Assembly (NCBI GenBank): GCA_902551155.1
Contig: CACDBG010000012.1
Coordinates: 1 to 44,591 of the forward strand
Origin: an uncultured Verrucomicrobiota bacterium
GTDB lineage: Bacteria; Verrucomicrobiota; Verrucomicrobiia; Limisphaerales; UBA1100
Reading direction: 5' to 3'
Length of the DNA: 44,591 bases
Shown here: in pieces, positions 1 through 9,592 of the stretch
How positions within the stretch are numbered: the stretch's first letter is position 1
How the letters are laid out: each line of letters starts with the position of its first letter
The notes under the pieces: generated by a model
What the model was told of the DNA's origin: nothing
The model's database searches: none
What the model saw: only the letters and a program-made list of their open reading frames with translations
Position numbers and translations under genes: made by a program

Positions 1-392
1 TTGCAGCTGCTACACGCGCGATTCTTGCCCAGCGATTGGTTCGTAAATTTTGTAAAATTTGCGTTGCCCCGCATACTCTACACAAAGATGAAATTCATGC
101 CCTGTCGCTAACTGAAGAAGAAATGCAGGATTGTCGGCCGATGATGGGTGTTGGCTGCGAAACTTGTGATGGAGGAGGTTATAAGGGGCGTATGGGGCTT
201 TTCGAGGTGTTGGAGCTTGAAGATCAACTTAAGCGCATGATTATTGACGAACGTCCGGTAGGTGACTTGAGGGATTATGCCGTGGAGCATGGCCACATGA
301 ATACTTTAAGAACGGACGGTGTGCGCAAGGTTACAACAGGTCAGACTTCTGTTGCAGAAGTTATGAGGGTAACGGCAAGTGATGAACATTAA
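1..392 (+). CDS. PilB/GspE-family assembly ATPase, C-terminal fragment (5' truncated by window edge)
   Basis: Frame is open from base 3 (AAATRAILAQRLVRKFCKICVAPH...); C-terminal CxxC...CxxC zinc motif (CKIC...CETC) and GGGYKGRMGLFEVL typical of GspE/PilB. Confidence 0.88.
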   Translation, partial: AAATRAILAQRLVRKFCKICVAPHTLHKDEIHALSLTEEEMQDCRPMMGVGCETCDGGGYKGRMGLFEVLELEDQLKRMIIDERPVGDLRDYAVEHGHMNTLRTDGVRKVTTGQTSVAEVMRVTASDEH

Positions 393-400
393 ATAGATTT

Positions 401-1579
401 ATGCCAGAAAAAGAACCGATGTATAAAATGCCGGACCTACTCAACCTAATGGTTGACTCAGGGGCGGCTGATTTACACGTGCGAGTAGGTATTCCTCCTG
501 CGTATCGGGATGGAGGTACATTGAAGCGCGTTGAAGGGCCGGACTGTGAGCCTGAAGATGTAGAATATTTAGTAAAGGCAATCGCAAACGATGATGAAGT
601 TCAAAATATCAGAACTGTAGGGGGAGCTGATTTTGGCTTTGCATTCGGCACCAAGGCGCGTTTTCGGGTTTCTGCATTTAAGGAGCGAGGTAATATGGCG
701 CTTGTTCTTAGGCAAATTCCCAATGAGTTGTTGCCACTGGATGTGATTGGGCTTGATGAGACGCTCATCATGCGATTGCTTAATACGCCTCGTGGAATGA
801 TATTGGTGACAGGGCCAACTGGTTCGGGGAAATCAACTACGCTTGCCTCGATGATCAATATCATTAACGAGGAACAGGATCATGCTCATATTATTACCAT
901 TGAGGACCCCATTGAATTCTATCATCCTCATAAGGAGGCAATCACTACTCAGCGTGAAGTTCACAAGGATGTGCCGAGCTTTGCGGAGGCTTTGAGGCGT
1001 GCGCTGCGTCAGGATCCAGAAGTGATTCTAGTGGGCGAGCTGCGTGACTTGGAAACCATTGAAATGGCGGTGTCTGCAGCAGAAACTGGTCACTTAGTAT
1101 TTGGTACACTTCATACCACTGGAGCAGCAAAGACAGTTGATCGAATTGTAAATGCTTTTCCGATGCAGCAGCAGGAAACAATCCGTATTCAGTTATCTAC
1201 AGTTTTGCAGGCTGTGATTTCACAGATTTTAGTCAAACGAATTCCAAAAGGTCGGTGCGCGATTCATGATATTATGATTAATACACCATCAATTGCCGCA
1301 CTTATACGTGATAATAAAACATTCCGTATTCCTTCCGATCAGCAAACTGGACAGAAATATGGAATGGTGACACTCGATGATGGATTATTTAACAGATATG
1401 CTGAGGGTGTTGTTAGTCGGGAAGATTGTCAGGATAAGGCGCAGGACTACAATGGCATGATGATGCGTTTAAAAGAATATGATGAGCAACAGGCGGCAGA
1501 GGCTGCTGAGCGAGGGGATGCTCCTCCTGGAGCGCCCGGGGCCGAGGGCGCGCCTCCTCCGCCTCCACCACCTGGATAA
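401..1579 (+). CDS. pilT: PilT-family twitching motility/retraction ATPase with Pro-rich C-terminal tail
   Basis: GPTGSGKSTT Walker A, RQDPEVILVGELRDLETIEMAVSAAETGHLVFGTLHT; ends GAPPPPPPPG. Confidence 0.92.
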   Translation: MPEKEPMYKMPDLLNLMVDSGAADLHVRVGIPPAYRDGGTLKRVEGPDCEPEDVEYLVKAIANDDEVQNIRTVGGADFGFAFGTKARFRVSAFKERGNMALVLRQIPNELLPLDVIGLDETLIMRLLNTPRGMILVTGPTGSGKSTTLASMINIINEEQDHAHIITIEDPIEFYHPHKEAITTQREVHKDVPSFAEALRRALRQDPEVILVGELRDLETIEMAVSAAETGHLVFGTLHTTGAAKTVDRIVNAFPMQQQETIRIQLSTVLQAVISQILVKRIPKGRCAIHDIMINTPSIAALIRDNKTFRIPSDQQTGQKYGMVTLDDGLFNRYAEGVVSREDCQDKAQDYNGMMMRLKEYDEQQAAEAAERGDAPPGAPGAEGAPPPPPPPG

Positions 1580-1591
1580 ACCAATTAGATA

Positions 1592-3352
1592 ATGGAAGGA
1601 TTAATTACAAATCCGTTGTTGAATTTGATTTCAGAACGGCAGCTCGCTGATCCGCAGGATATTGAGGCGATACAGGGAGAGCATAATTTATCAGGTGAAT
1701 CGATAAACAAGCTTCTTAACGCTCAAGGTGTTCTCGATACCGCTTCGCAACTCGAGTTAATGGCTGAGTATTTAGGAACAGACGTAATTGATGTATCGGC
1801 AATTGAGTTTTCTGATGAATTACTGGAATTAATTCCTGCCGAAATAGCCAAGAACAACCATTGTATTCCAATCGGTATGGACGGAGAGACACTTCACCTG
1901 TGCCTGGTGGATCCACTTAATCCAACAATTCTGGATGATTTAGCTTTTCAGTTAAACAAACCATTGCAGGTGCGTATTGCTGATCCGGCCGCAGTGCAAA
2001 AGTTAATAGATGAAAAATATTCAGAAGAAGAAGAGTCCTATCAGCAGCTAGTGGATGCTTTTGAGGCTAAGAAGAATGCAGTTTCAGATGAAGACAGTAT
2101 CGCGGCCAAGATCAATAAACTTAGGGGCAGGGATCCGTCAGGCGAAGTCGAGGATGAAGCACCGGAAGCTTTGGAGATTTTAGAGGAAGTAGGTGATGAG
2201 GCGCCAATAGTTAGATTCGTGAATATGATTCTTTATCAGGCCTTAAAGGATTCGGCTGCAGATATACACTTTGAGCCTTTTGAAGACACCTATCAGATTC
2301 GTATGAAGGTTGATGGTTCCATGAAGATTATGACGCCGCCTCCGAAGGAATTAGCGCCAGCGATTGCGTCACGTTTGAAGATCATGGCGGGGTTGAATAT
2401 TGCTGAGCGAAGGATTCCTCAGGACGGGCGTATTCAGGAAACAATCGCTGGACTAGAGCTCGTCTTTCGCATGAGTACATTGCCAACCAAGTTTGGGGAA
2501 TCGGTGGTGCTCCGTCTATTGGATTCTTCAAACGATGATTTAACCAGCCTTGAGGCGTTAAGTATACCTGAGAAAATTGATTATAGCATTCGCCATTGCG
2601 TTGAGCAGCCTAACGGGGTTTTTCTTGTAACTGGGCCTACAGGCTCAGGCAAGACAACAACCCTGTATGCCTGCCTGCGAATGCTTAACACGGTAGAGAC
2701 CAAGATACTTACAGCAGAAGACCCCGTTGAATTTCCGGTAGAAGGAATTGTTCAATGCCACATTGTTGAATCCATGGGGATGTCGTTTGCCAAAGCACTT
2801 AAGTCATTTCTCCGGCAGGATCCTGACATTATTCTGGTAGGAGAGATGCGTGATTTAGAAACTGCTGCAATTGGTATCGAGGCGGCACTTACAGGTCACT
2901 TGGTGGTTAGTACACTGCACACAAATAGCTCCACTGAGGCAATTACTAGGCTTTTGGATATGGGGGTTGAGCCGTTTATGATTTCCTCTTCAGTTAATGG
3001 TATATTAGCACAACGCCTCTGTAAGACGATTTGTCAAAAATGTAAGGTGAGCAACAAAGTTACTCCCGATCAGCAAAAAATGCTTCGGCTTAAAGACGAG
3101 GAAGTTACTGGGGATCTATACTATGGGACCGGTTGCGATTTTTGTAGCAATACTGGATACCGGGGTAGACGTGGGATTTATGAGGCTTTAGTCATGAACG
3201 ATGAAATTCGAAATTTAATTGCTGATCGGACTCCTGCTTTGGAACTACGTGATAAATGTGTGGATGCAGGAATGCAGACCTTGCGAATTGATGGTTTGCG
3301 GCTTATGTTCGAGGGGACTTCCACCTTTGAGGAAGTCATGAAGTATACCTGA
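1592..3352 (+). CDS. PilB/GspE-family extension ATPase (second paralog)
   Basis: MshEN/GspE_N-like N-terminus, GPTGSGKTTTLYACL, RQDPDIILVGEMRD, zinc motif CQKC...CDFC, GYRGRRGIYEAL. Confidence 0.93.
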   Translation: MEGLITNPLLNLISERQLADPQDIEAIQGEHNLSGESINKLLNAQGVLDTASQLELMAEYLGTDVIDVSAIEFSDELLELIPAEIAKNNHCIPIGMDGETLHLCLVDPLNPTILDDLAFQLNKPLQVRIADPAAVQKLIDEKYSEEEESYQQLVDAFEAKKNAVSDEDSIAAKINKLRGRDPSGEVEDEAPEALEILEEVGDEAPIVRFVNMILYQALKDSAADIHFEPFEDTYQIRMKVDGSMKIMTPPPKELAPAIASRLKIMAGLNIAERRIPQDGRIQETIAGLELVFRMSTLPTKFGESVVLRLLDSSNDDLTSLEALSIPEKIDYSIRHCVEQPNGVFLVTGPTGSGKTTTLYACLRMLNTVETKILTAEDPVEFPVEGIVQCHIVESMGMSFAKALKSFLRQDPDIILVGEMRDLETAAIGIEAALTGHLVVSTLHTNSSTEAITRLLDMGVEPFMISSSVNGILAQRLCKTICQKCKVSNKVTPDQQKMLRLKDEEVTGDLYYGTGCDFCSNTGYRGRRGIYEALVMNDEIRNLIADRTPALELRDKCVDAGMQTLRIDGLRLMFEGTSTFEEVMKYT

Positions 3353-3357
3353 TACAA

Positions 3358-4620
3358 ATGCCACTTTTTAGCTACATTGCCATCGACAAGGATGGAAAGC
3401 AAAAGGAGGGGACTCTTGAAGTCACTAGCCAGAATGAGGCTATTTCACGAATCAAGGAGATGGGCTTTTATCCAACTCAGGTAGCTGAGGTTAAGGACAC
3501 ACCTGAGGAGGCAAAAAAGCGCAAAGAGAAAAAAGGAAAGAAAAAGGGGGAGATCGGTTTTGCTTTACCGTTTGTAAATACCAAAGAGCTTTGTATGTTT
3601 ACCCGCCAATTGGCGGTTTTGATTGATGCGGGTTTGCCGCTCATGAGGGGGATGAGCACCCTTTCCAAGTCTATTCCTAACGTTTACTTCAAGGGCGTCA
3701 TCAATGATATAGGAGAAACGATTGGAGGAGGTTCCACATTTTCTGAAGCATTAGCCAAGCACCCCAAGATTTTTGATAAATTGTATATCAATATGGTCAA
3801 GGCTGGAGAGATTGGCGGTGTGTTAGAGATTGCACTGAACCGTTTGGCTGAGTTCCAAGAAAAAGCTGAATCCATCAAGGGAAAGGTTAAGTCCGCAATG
3901 TTCTATCCGGTCGCGGTAATGATTGTGGCTACTATTATCGTTGGCATATTGATGACTTTTGTGATTCCGAAGTTTAAGGCAATTTTTGCCGATATGTTGG
4001 GAGATGGAGAAACGCTTCCAGGGTTTACCATGCTGGTACTGAATATTTCAGATGCTATTAGGAATAACGTGGTGGCCGTTATTGGAGGCGTATTTGCCTT
4101 CTTTATTGTTTTCAAACTAATAGTAGGAAAAACCAAGGCTGGTAGATGGGCTTGGGACAAATTTAAATTGATATTGCCAGCTCTCGGACCATTGGTAAGA
4201 AAAGTAGCAATCGCGCGTTTTGCTCGCACCTTGGGGACTCTCATTTCTTCAGGTGTGCCTATTCTTCAGGCTTTAAGTATCGTTAAAGAGACTGCTGGTA
4301 ATGTTCATCTTTCCAATGCGATCGATAAGGTATACGACGCGGTAAAAGAGGGTGAAACCATTACTAAGCCTCTTGAGGCTTCGGGCATCTTTCCTCCAAT
4401 GGTTGTGAGCATGATTGACATTGGTGAAGAAACCGGTGCCTTGCCCGAAATGTTAGTGAAAGTCGCCGATGTTTATGAGGAAGAGGTGGATAATGCGGTT
4501 AGCGCTCTTACATCACTTTTGGAACCTGTGATGATTTGTTTTCTAGCTGTTGTCGTTGGAAGTATCGTTATTGCGATGTTTTTGCCGCTTATCAAGATGA
4601 TGGATAAGCTCGGATCCTAA
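3358..4620 (+). CDS. PilC/GspF-family inner membrane platform protein
   Basis: FTRQLAVLIDAGLPLMRGMSTL and FARTLGTLISSGVPILQAL duplicated T2SSF domains, C-terminal TM helix. Confidence 0.93.
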   Translation: MPLFSYIAIDKDGKQKEGTLEVTSQNEAISRIKEMGFYPTQVAEVKDTPEEAKKRKEKKGKKKGEIGFALPFVNTKELCMFTRQLAVLIDAGLPLMRGMSTLSKSIPNVYFKGVINDIGETIGGGSTFSEALAKHPKIFDKLYINMVKAGEIGGVLEIALNRLAEFQEKAESIKGKVKSAMFYPVAVMIVATIIVGILMTFVIPKFKAIFADMLGDGETLPGFTMLVLNISDAIRNNVVAVIGGVFAFFIVFKLIVGKTKAGRWAWDKFKLILPALGPLVRKVAIARFARTLGTLISSGVPILQALSIVKETAGNVHLSNAIDKVYDAVKEGETITKPLEASGIFPPMVVSMIDIGEETGALPEMLVKVADVYEEEVDNAVSALTSLLEPVMICFLAVVVGSIVIAMFLPLIKMMDKLGS

Positions 4621-4659
4621 ATTATTTGGAAAATTTTCAAAAAAATACCCCCCGGCAGG

Positions 4660-4688
4660 TTGATTTTTACCCAAAATGGATGTAAATA
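4660..4688 (+). promoter_or_regulatory. candidate sigma70-like promoter upstream of the BrnT-like gene
   Basis: TTGATT - 17 bp - TAAATA in the 114-bp gap after pilC; visual match only. Confidence 0.3.
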
Positions 4689-4734
4689 CTTTGTAGGGAC
4701 TTGGGATGGCTATATGAATCAGACATTTTGAAGA

Positions 4735-5037
4735 ATGGATTTTGATTGGGATAAGTGGTCAGACCGCCCTGGTTGTTCCTTGAAACAGCGCGAGATAGAA
4801 GAATCCTTCGAGGATCCGTTTTCTGTCAGGCTTTTACCGGATGCCCCTCGTTTTTCAGTAAACGCCAGATATTTCAATTTTGGAAAAACGTCCTCTGGGG
4901 AGGGGGTTTTTGCGGTCTACCGAGCAAATGGCAGGCAGATTCAGGTGGTATGTGCGCGGTTGTTTACGCCGGAGGAAGGGTTCTTTTACGAGCGCCAGCA
5001 GGATAAATTATTAAGTAATAATGGAGGATCGGGATGA
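4735..5037 (+). CDS. BrnT-like toxin family protein
   Basis: FDWDKWSD...FEDPFSV...ARYFNFGKTSSGEGVFAVYRANGRQIQVVCARLFTPEEGFFYE matches the BrnT layout (FEWDxxK...F.DP...GR...VVYTERG..IRIISARxATxxERxxYE). Confidence 0.65.
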   Translation: MDFDWDKWSDRPGCSLKQREIEESFEDPFSVRLLPDAPRFSVNARYFNFGKTSSGEGVFAVYRANGRQIQVVCARLFTPEEGFFYERQQDKLLSNNGGSG

Positions 5038-5303
5038 TAGTTAGTGATTGGAAAGAAGTTCCGGAGTTTTCCGGGGAAAAAGAGGAAGCAGCCTTTTGGG
5101 AAGAGGCACAACTGGACGTGCGATTGATGGAAAATTCAGTGATGGCCAGCCCAACCTCCAAGGATTCGGTAACCATTACTCTACGCATGGATCCGCGCAT
5201 GTTGTCCAAAATCAAGTGGATTGCCCGAACACGTTTCCTGAATTACCAAAGCATGATCAAGCAATGGTTGAGCGAACGAATGGAGGAAGAAAATAAAAAA
5301 TAA
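5034..5303 (+). CDS. CopG/RHH-type antitoxin-like protein (CopG_antitoxin family layout)
   Basis: ATGA overlap with the upstream gene; 'VPEFSGEKEEAAFWEE...SVTITLRMDPRMLSKIKWIARTRFLNYQSMIKQWLSERMEEE' resembles BrnT-partner CopG antitoxins. Confidence 0.68.
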   Translation: MIVSDWKEVPEFSGEKEEAAFWEEAQLDVRLMENSVMASPTSKDSVTITLRMDPRMLSKIKWIARTRFLNYQSMIKQWLSERMEEENKK

Positions 5304-5307
5304 ACTT

Positions 5308-5880
5308 ATGAGACGGACTCAAAGACAAAATAAAGTTCGCGGCTTTACCTTGACCGAGATTCTGGTGGTGATGGTGATTGCCGGGATTTTATTGGCATTG
5401 ACACTGGGTTTGTACAGCCGAGTAAAGAGTAAGCAGGTAGAGTCACGACTGAAGACGGAAATGGCAACCATTGAACTGGCGCTGGAAAACTACAAGGCAG
5501 AGAAGAATGGGTTTCCGACAAGTATATCGTGGAATGGAATTCAATATCCGAGGAAAGGATGGGGTGAAGCTGTGGCTCTGGATACAACTGGCAAGCCTTG
5601 GGCAAACAGGCTTTATAAACATTTATGCCCAAGTCAAGGCAGGCAATTTTTACCAAACGGTCGAAATAGCGCTGATCCAAGCGATAACCCCGAAGTTCTT
5701 CTTTCATCGGCTCCAGATGTTGTGCAAGGGAAGTTAACAAAGTGGCACTACAATTCCTACAATCCAGTATATAACAAGAACTCGTATGATCTTTGGGTTG
5801 AATATGGGGATTATGGCGATGATGGAGTCGCCGGAGGTGGTGATGATGTTATAAAAGTTATTTCAAACTGGTCAAATTAA
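5308..5880 (+). CDS. GspG-like major pseudopilin / type IV prepilin
   Basis: Prepilin leader RGFTLTEILVVMVIAGILLALTLGLYSRV; C-terminal YGDDGVAGGGDDVIKVISNW resembles the GspG Ca-binding tail. Confidence 0.85.
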   Translation: MRRTQRQNKVRGFTLTEILVVMVIAGILLALTLGLYSRVKSKQVESRLKTEMATIELALENYKAEKNGFPTSISWNGIQYPRKGWGEAVALDTTGKPWANRLYKHLCPSQGRQFLPNGRNSADPSDNPEVLLSSAPDVVQGKLTKWHYNSYNPVYNKNSYDLWVEYGDYGDDGVAGGGDDVIKVISNWSN

Positions 5881-5890
5881 GAGGAGAAAC

Positions 5891-6691
5891 ATGAAAGAGA
5901 AAATAGAAATTACAAGAAGGGCCTTCACGCTGGTTGAGCTTTTAGTGGTTATCGCTATCGTTGCTATTTTGGCCGGTATTTTATTGCCGGTGATTGCCAA
6001 GTCCAAAACAAAAGCCAAAGTTGCTACTGCCCGTTTTAGTATAAAGGACTTGGACGCAGCGATTAAAGCCTATAGGACCGACTATCAACGGTTTCCGATT
6101 CCGGCCAACTATCCACGAAATATGTTTGGTGATGCGAGTGTAGACCCGGTTCCGCTACAGGCTCTAGCCAACAGGAATGCAGAATACAAAATCCCTTTCC
6201 CGACGCATTCTAATAATAACCAGCCTGCTCGTAACAGCGATATCATGTATATCCTCATGAACGATGTAAATGCGAACGGTTCGAACCCAGGAGGATCCAG
6301 GAATCCGAAGAAAAATATCTATCTCTCACCCAAGGAGTTGGGCCCAGAGAATAGTGCCAAATCGCTTAGAAAAACAGGAGTTTCCGATGCCAGAATTTAC
6401 CGTGATCCATTTGGAAATAGGTTTAAGATATCCATGGATTTAAACCGGGATGGGTACTGTTTCGATTATTATTACGGGTCAAAATTTGGCGGCACATTCG
6501 CGGAGGAAGGCTTAATAACACATCAGGCCAAAGTTAGGTGGAATGGGCATCCGCTTAATGGGCAAGATCTCCAGTACAGTGCGTTTAAGGGGGATGCTAT
6601 GATTTGGACTGCGGGTCCTGACAGGGTGGTTGAAGGAATGAGCCAGGACGCGAATAATCCTGATATTGATAATATAAAGAGCTGGGATTGA
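5891..6691 (+). CDS. GspG-like pseudopilin / type IV prepilin (second)
   Basis: RAFTLVELLVVIAIVAILAGILLPVIAKSKTKAKVATA; C-terminal TAGPDRVVEG...DIDNIKSWD. Confidence 0.85.
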   Translation: MKEKIEITRRAFTLVELLVVIAIVAILAGILLPVIAKSKTKAKVATARFSIKDLDAAIKAYRTDYQRFPIPANYPRNMFGDASVDPVPLQALANRNAEYKIPFPTHSNNNQPARNSDIMYILMNDVNANGSNPGGSRNPKKNIYLSPKELGPENSAKSLRKTGVSDARIYRDPFGNRFKISMDLNRDGYCFDYYYGSKFGGTFAEEGLITHQAKVRWNGHPLNGQDLQYSAFKGDAMIWTAGPDRVVEGMSQDANNPDIDNIKSWD

Positions 6692-6692
6692 T

Positions 6693-7892
6693 ATGAATTT
6701 AGATGGCCAGAAGACGGTTGAACTAGATAGAAGGCAAACCGCCTTTACTCTAGTTGAATTGTTGGGGGTCGTGGCGATTATTGTAATTATTCTTAGGCTT
6801 ACGCTTCCTGCATTGGATGGTATTTTAAGCGGAGACGGGGACGGGATGGCGCGAACTCAGGTGGTCGGTGATCTTAACCGCGCGCGTCAAATGGCATTGG
6901 AGAAGGGGGTGTCAGTCTACATGGTGTTCATGCCGCTCTATGATGATATACATCCGAACTCAGGTGACCCGCACAGCACACCCCCTATACCCCCAATAAA
7001 TACAGTGGTTGATGGCACTGTATTCCGTGATGCTGATAAGCGGGCTTATTTTTCACAGGATAAAGGCGTGAATGCGCTCCTTGGCTCTCAGTTAACTAGT
7101 TACGCAATTTATGCAGAGTATATGCCGGGAGATCAGCCGGGAAACCCATCAACCAAGTGGTTGACTGACTGGAAGGAGCTGCCCGCTGGGTATCATTTTA
7201 ATCGAACTGAATTAAATCTGCTGGAGCGGTTAAAGGTCCAATACTTGAAGGGCAATAAACCACTTCCTGCTAATCGTATCGGTCTTGAGCTTCCTCATAT
7301 AAAATTTAATAAGCGAGGGGAATTAGAATCGAAACGAGGTGATAGGGTTATGGGGGGTATATTTCTTTCGGTTGGCAAGGGCGGGGTGTTGCCTCCAGGG
7401 AAAAATCAATCTGATAAATATATCCCCGGTGACGCGGACCCACCTGAGGCGGTTGCTTCTGCTGATAGGAAATGGCTTTTCATCAACGGCATAACGGGGC
7501 GTGCCGAAATTAAAGAGTTGTCAGAGGAGGAGGCTGCTGCTGGGTTAGATTTAGAAAAAAGCGAATATCAGCTTTTTATCTATGCATCGCCTAAATATCC
7601 CCCTGATTTTCATGCCGCACTCATTAATTCTACCGATGTAACCGGGTACGTTAGTAAAGTGGGTGCAGTTTATGATTCAGGCTGGCCTGGGCCGAGAGAG
7701 TGGAGTGTGGGGCCGGACGGTCTCTCCTATAGGAGTAAAACTTGGCCTTCCAGTAATGATTACGTGCCGGCTTTCTCGCGTTTACTAGATCGACAATCGG
7801 CTCTCACTCTCAAGAGAAAAATTGAAAAGTTAGTGAGTTCGGACCCAGCTCTTAGAGGGAAAAAGTTAGAAGTTTATATCAGGAGTAAATAA
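6693..7892 (+). CDS. Verru_Chthon cassette protein D-like (GspH-like pseudopilin)
   Basis: AFTLVELLGVVAIIVIILRLTLPALDGI followed by DLNRARQMALEKGVSVYMVF (GspH-like); position in cassette. Confidence 0.72.
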   Translation: MNLDGQKTVELDRRQTAFTLVELLGVVAIIVIILRLTLPALDGILSGDGDGMARTQVVGDLNRARQMALEKGVSVYMVFMPLYDDIHPNSGDPHSTPPIPPINTVVDGTVFRDADKRAYFSQDKGVNALLGSQLTSYAIYAEYMPGDQPGNPSTKWLTDWKELPAGYHFNRTELNLLERLKVQYLKGNKPLPANRIGLELPHIKFNKRGELESKRGDRVMGGIFLSVGKGGVLPPGKNQSDKYIPGDADPPEAVASADRKWLFINGITGRAEIKELSEEEAAAGLDLEKSEYQLFIYASPKYPPDFHAALINSTDVTGYVSKVGAVYDSGWPGPREWSVGPDGLSYRSKTWPSSNDYVPAFSRLLDRQSALTLKRKIEKLVSSDPALRGKKLEVYIRSK

Positions 7893-9592
7893 TGATTTTA
7901 ATGCGGCTTATAGCGCCAGGAAAGCGAGCCTTCACCTTGCCGGAGGTAGCTTTGGCTATTGGGGTGATAGCATTGGGCTTAGTCGGAGTATTTTCTATTC
8001 TTCCTTTCGGATTAACGGCGCAAAAGAATAATCAAGAGGAAACGATTATTCGTTACGAAGCTCAATATTGGCATGAGGCATTACTTTCAGATGGTTTACT
8101 GTTAGAGGATATTAATGAGCGAGTAGACCGGGTAGAGGTGCATGATGAAAATGCTTCTGTAACCCATACCTTTATTAATCCACTTCGTTCTCGCCCTGAC
8201 CCGCAGAACAGTGCTCGGGAAATAGTCAGGTACGAGGAGAATGGGACTGTTAGAACCCCTTACTCTTATCCGGCTTCTAGCCTTTCCTTATTCAAGGCGA
8301 AAAAATATTGGTCTTCAGATGTGCAGGGATGGTTGTTAAATCCCATTGATATAACAGGTCTCAGTGGAAGTTTTGCTCTGGTAAGGGCTATTAACGGTCC
8401 GTTGTTTGATCGTTTTTATGGGGCGGAGCCACAGAATGATGTTTATCATTTTCCAAACCGTGATTTTTCCGCCGGTTATATTTTGCAAGTGCAGCCGGAG
8501 AATACTTCGTTCGGTTCTGAGATTAGGATGACCTTTTATTGGCCATTATTTGAGGAGGTTATGGAAAAGCTAGAGCCTAAGCCGACTACTACGGGAGGGC
8601 AAATTAATACAATTAAGAGCGTTATTGTGGATTCAATGTCGCCAGATTCAGTTATTAAATTTAAAACAAAAAGTTTTACGATAAAAGTACCGGGAAAAAT
8701 TCACCAAGCTTTGACTGAAGATAAACTTACTCTTCAGGAGCGACGTTTTATGGGAGAAATGCGTGTTCTCAGGCCGGGAGAACGGATAGATTCTGATGAT
8801 CCCAGATTGAAGGGAGTCTTTAAGGACTATTATTCTTTTTCTCATCCTTATGCAGATGATCTAGGGAACCCATGGGTTAGCCCGCTACAATATCGCCCGA
8901 GGAGAATGTTTAATAACGGGAGTAGTTTAATTTTTAAGGTGAAGATGCCGGGAGGTAGTTGGGTTAATGTATTAAATAACTATCCTGATAAGAATAAAGA
9001 TCCATCATTCCGGCCAGACAGGTGGGCTGTTCAACTTCCGGGAGAACTAGAGATTTGGGCAAGGGCGAGTTATGAAAATATTTTGGGGCCGACAAGTCAT
9101 TCGGGCATGTGGCTCCATTCGAATGGGCACCCTCCTGTTCAGATCGGCTGGGTAGGATCCAATCAGTTTCCATTTTTTGGAGTTCTTAAGTATAATGGTT
9201 CTGATGAAGGTTCTTATGCTGTTTTGGGGCCCGGCCAATTGCCTTACCATCTGGTTAACACCAGTAATTTGGGCCCCGAAAATAACTACAGGATTAGCTT
9301 TCTTGGGCTTGATCTAAAGGGGTTGCCTCAGGACTGGGAGAGCGTTTTACGTGGGTATGCTGATACCATAACCGACTCCGATGCGGTTTTGCTGAGCCGC
9401 CCTAAAATTCTTACCCCCAGGCCCAATCTGGTTACTGATGCAGGAGGTTATTTTGTGCTCGCCAGAAGGTTGAGGGTGACTACTCATCGTCCAGCTACCA
9501 CCGATGAAAAGGTGTTTAATGGTCAGGGTCTTGCTCTTTGGGATTGGGTTCCCGATGAGGATTCTGTGCCTAGATTATGGAGGGTTGAGTAG
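7892..9592 (+). CDS. Verru_Chthon cassette protein B-like (GspI-like pseudopilin)
   Basis: RAFTLPEVALAIGVIALGLVGVFSILPFGLTAQKNNQEE; start overlaps the upstream stop (TAATG). Confidence 0.74.
   Translation: MILMRLIAPGKRAFTLPEVALAIGVIALGLVGVFSILPFGLTAQKNNQEETIIRYEAQYWHEALLSDGLLLEDINERVDRVEVHDENASVTHTFINPLRSRPDPQNSAREIVRYEENGTVRTPYSYPASSLSLFKAKKYWSSDVQGWLLNPIDITGLSGSFALVRAINGPLFDRFYGAEPQNDVYHFPNRDFSAGYILQVQPENTSFGSEIRMTFYWPLFEEVMEKLEPKPTTTGGQINTIKSVIVDSMSPDSVIKFKTKSFTIKVPGKIHQALTEDKLTLQERRFMGEMRVLRPGERIDSDDPRLKGVFKDYYSFSHPYADDLGNPWVSPLQYRPRRMFNNGSSLIFKVKMPGGSWVNVLNNYPDKNKDPSFRPDRWAVQLPGELEIWARASYENILGPTSHSGMWLHSNGHPPVQIGWVGSNQFPFFGVLKYNGSDEGSYAVLGPGQLPYHLVNTSNLGPENNYRISFLGLDLKGLPQDWESVLRGYADTITDSDAVLLSRPKILTPRPNLVTDAGGYFVLARRLRVTTHRPATTDEKVFNGQGLALWDWVPDEDSVPRLWRVE

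Noticed and set aside
5048-5296. Alternative-frame ORFs overlapping the CopG-like gene (5048-5296) and the first pseudopilin (5345-5740, 5471-5737)
   Set aside because: They overlap well-supported genes in other frames and show no recognisable motif
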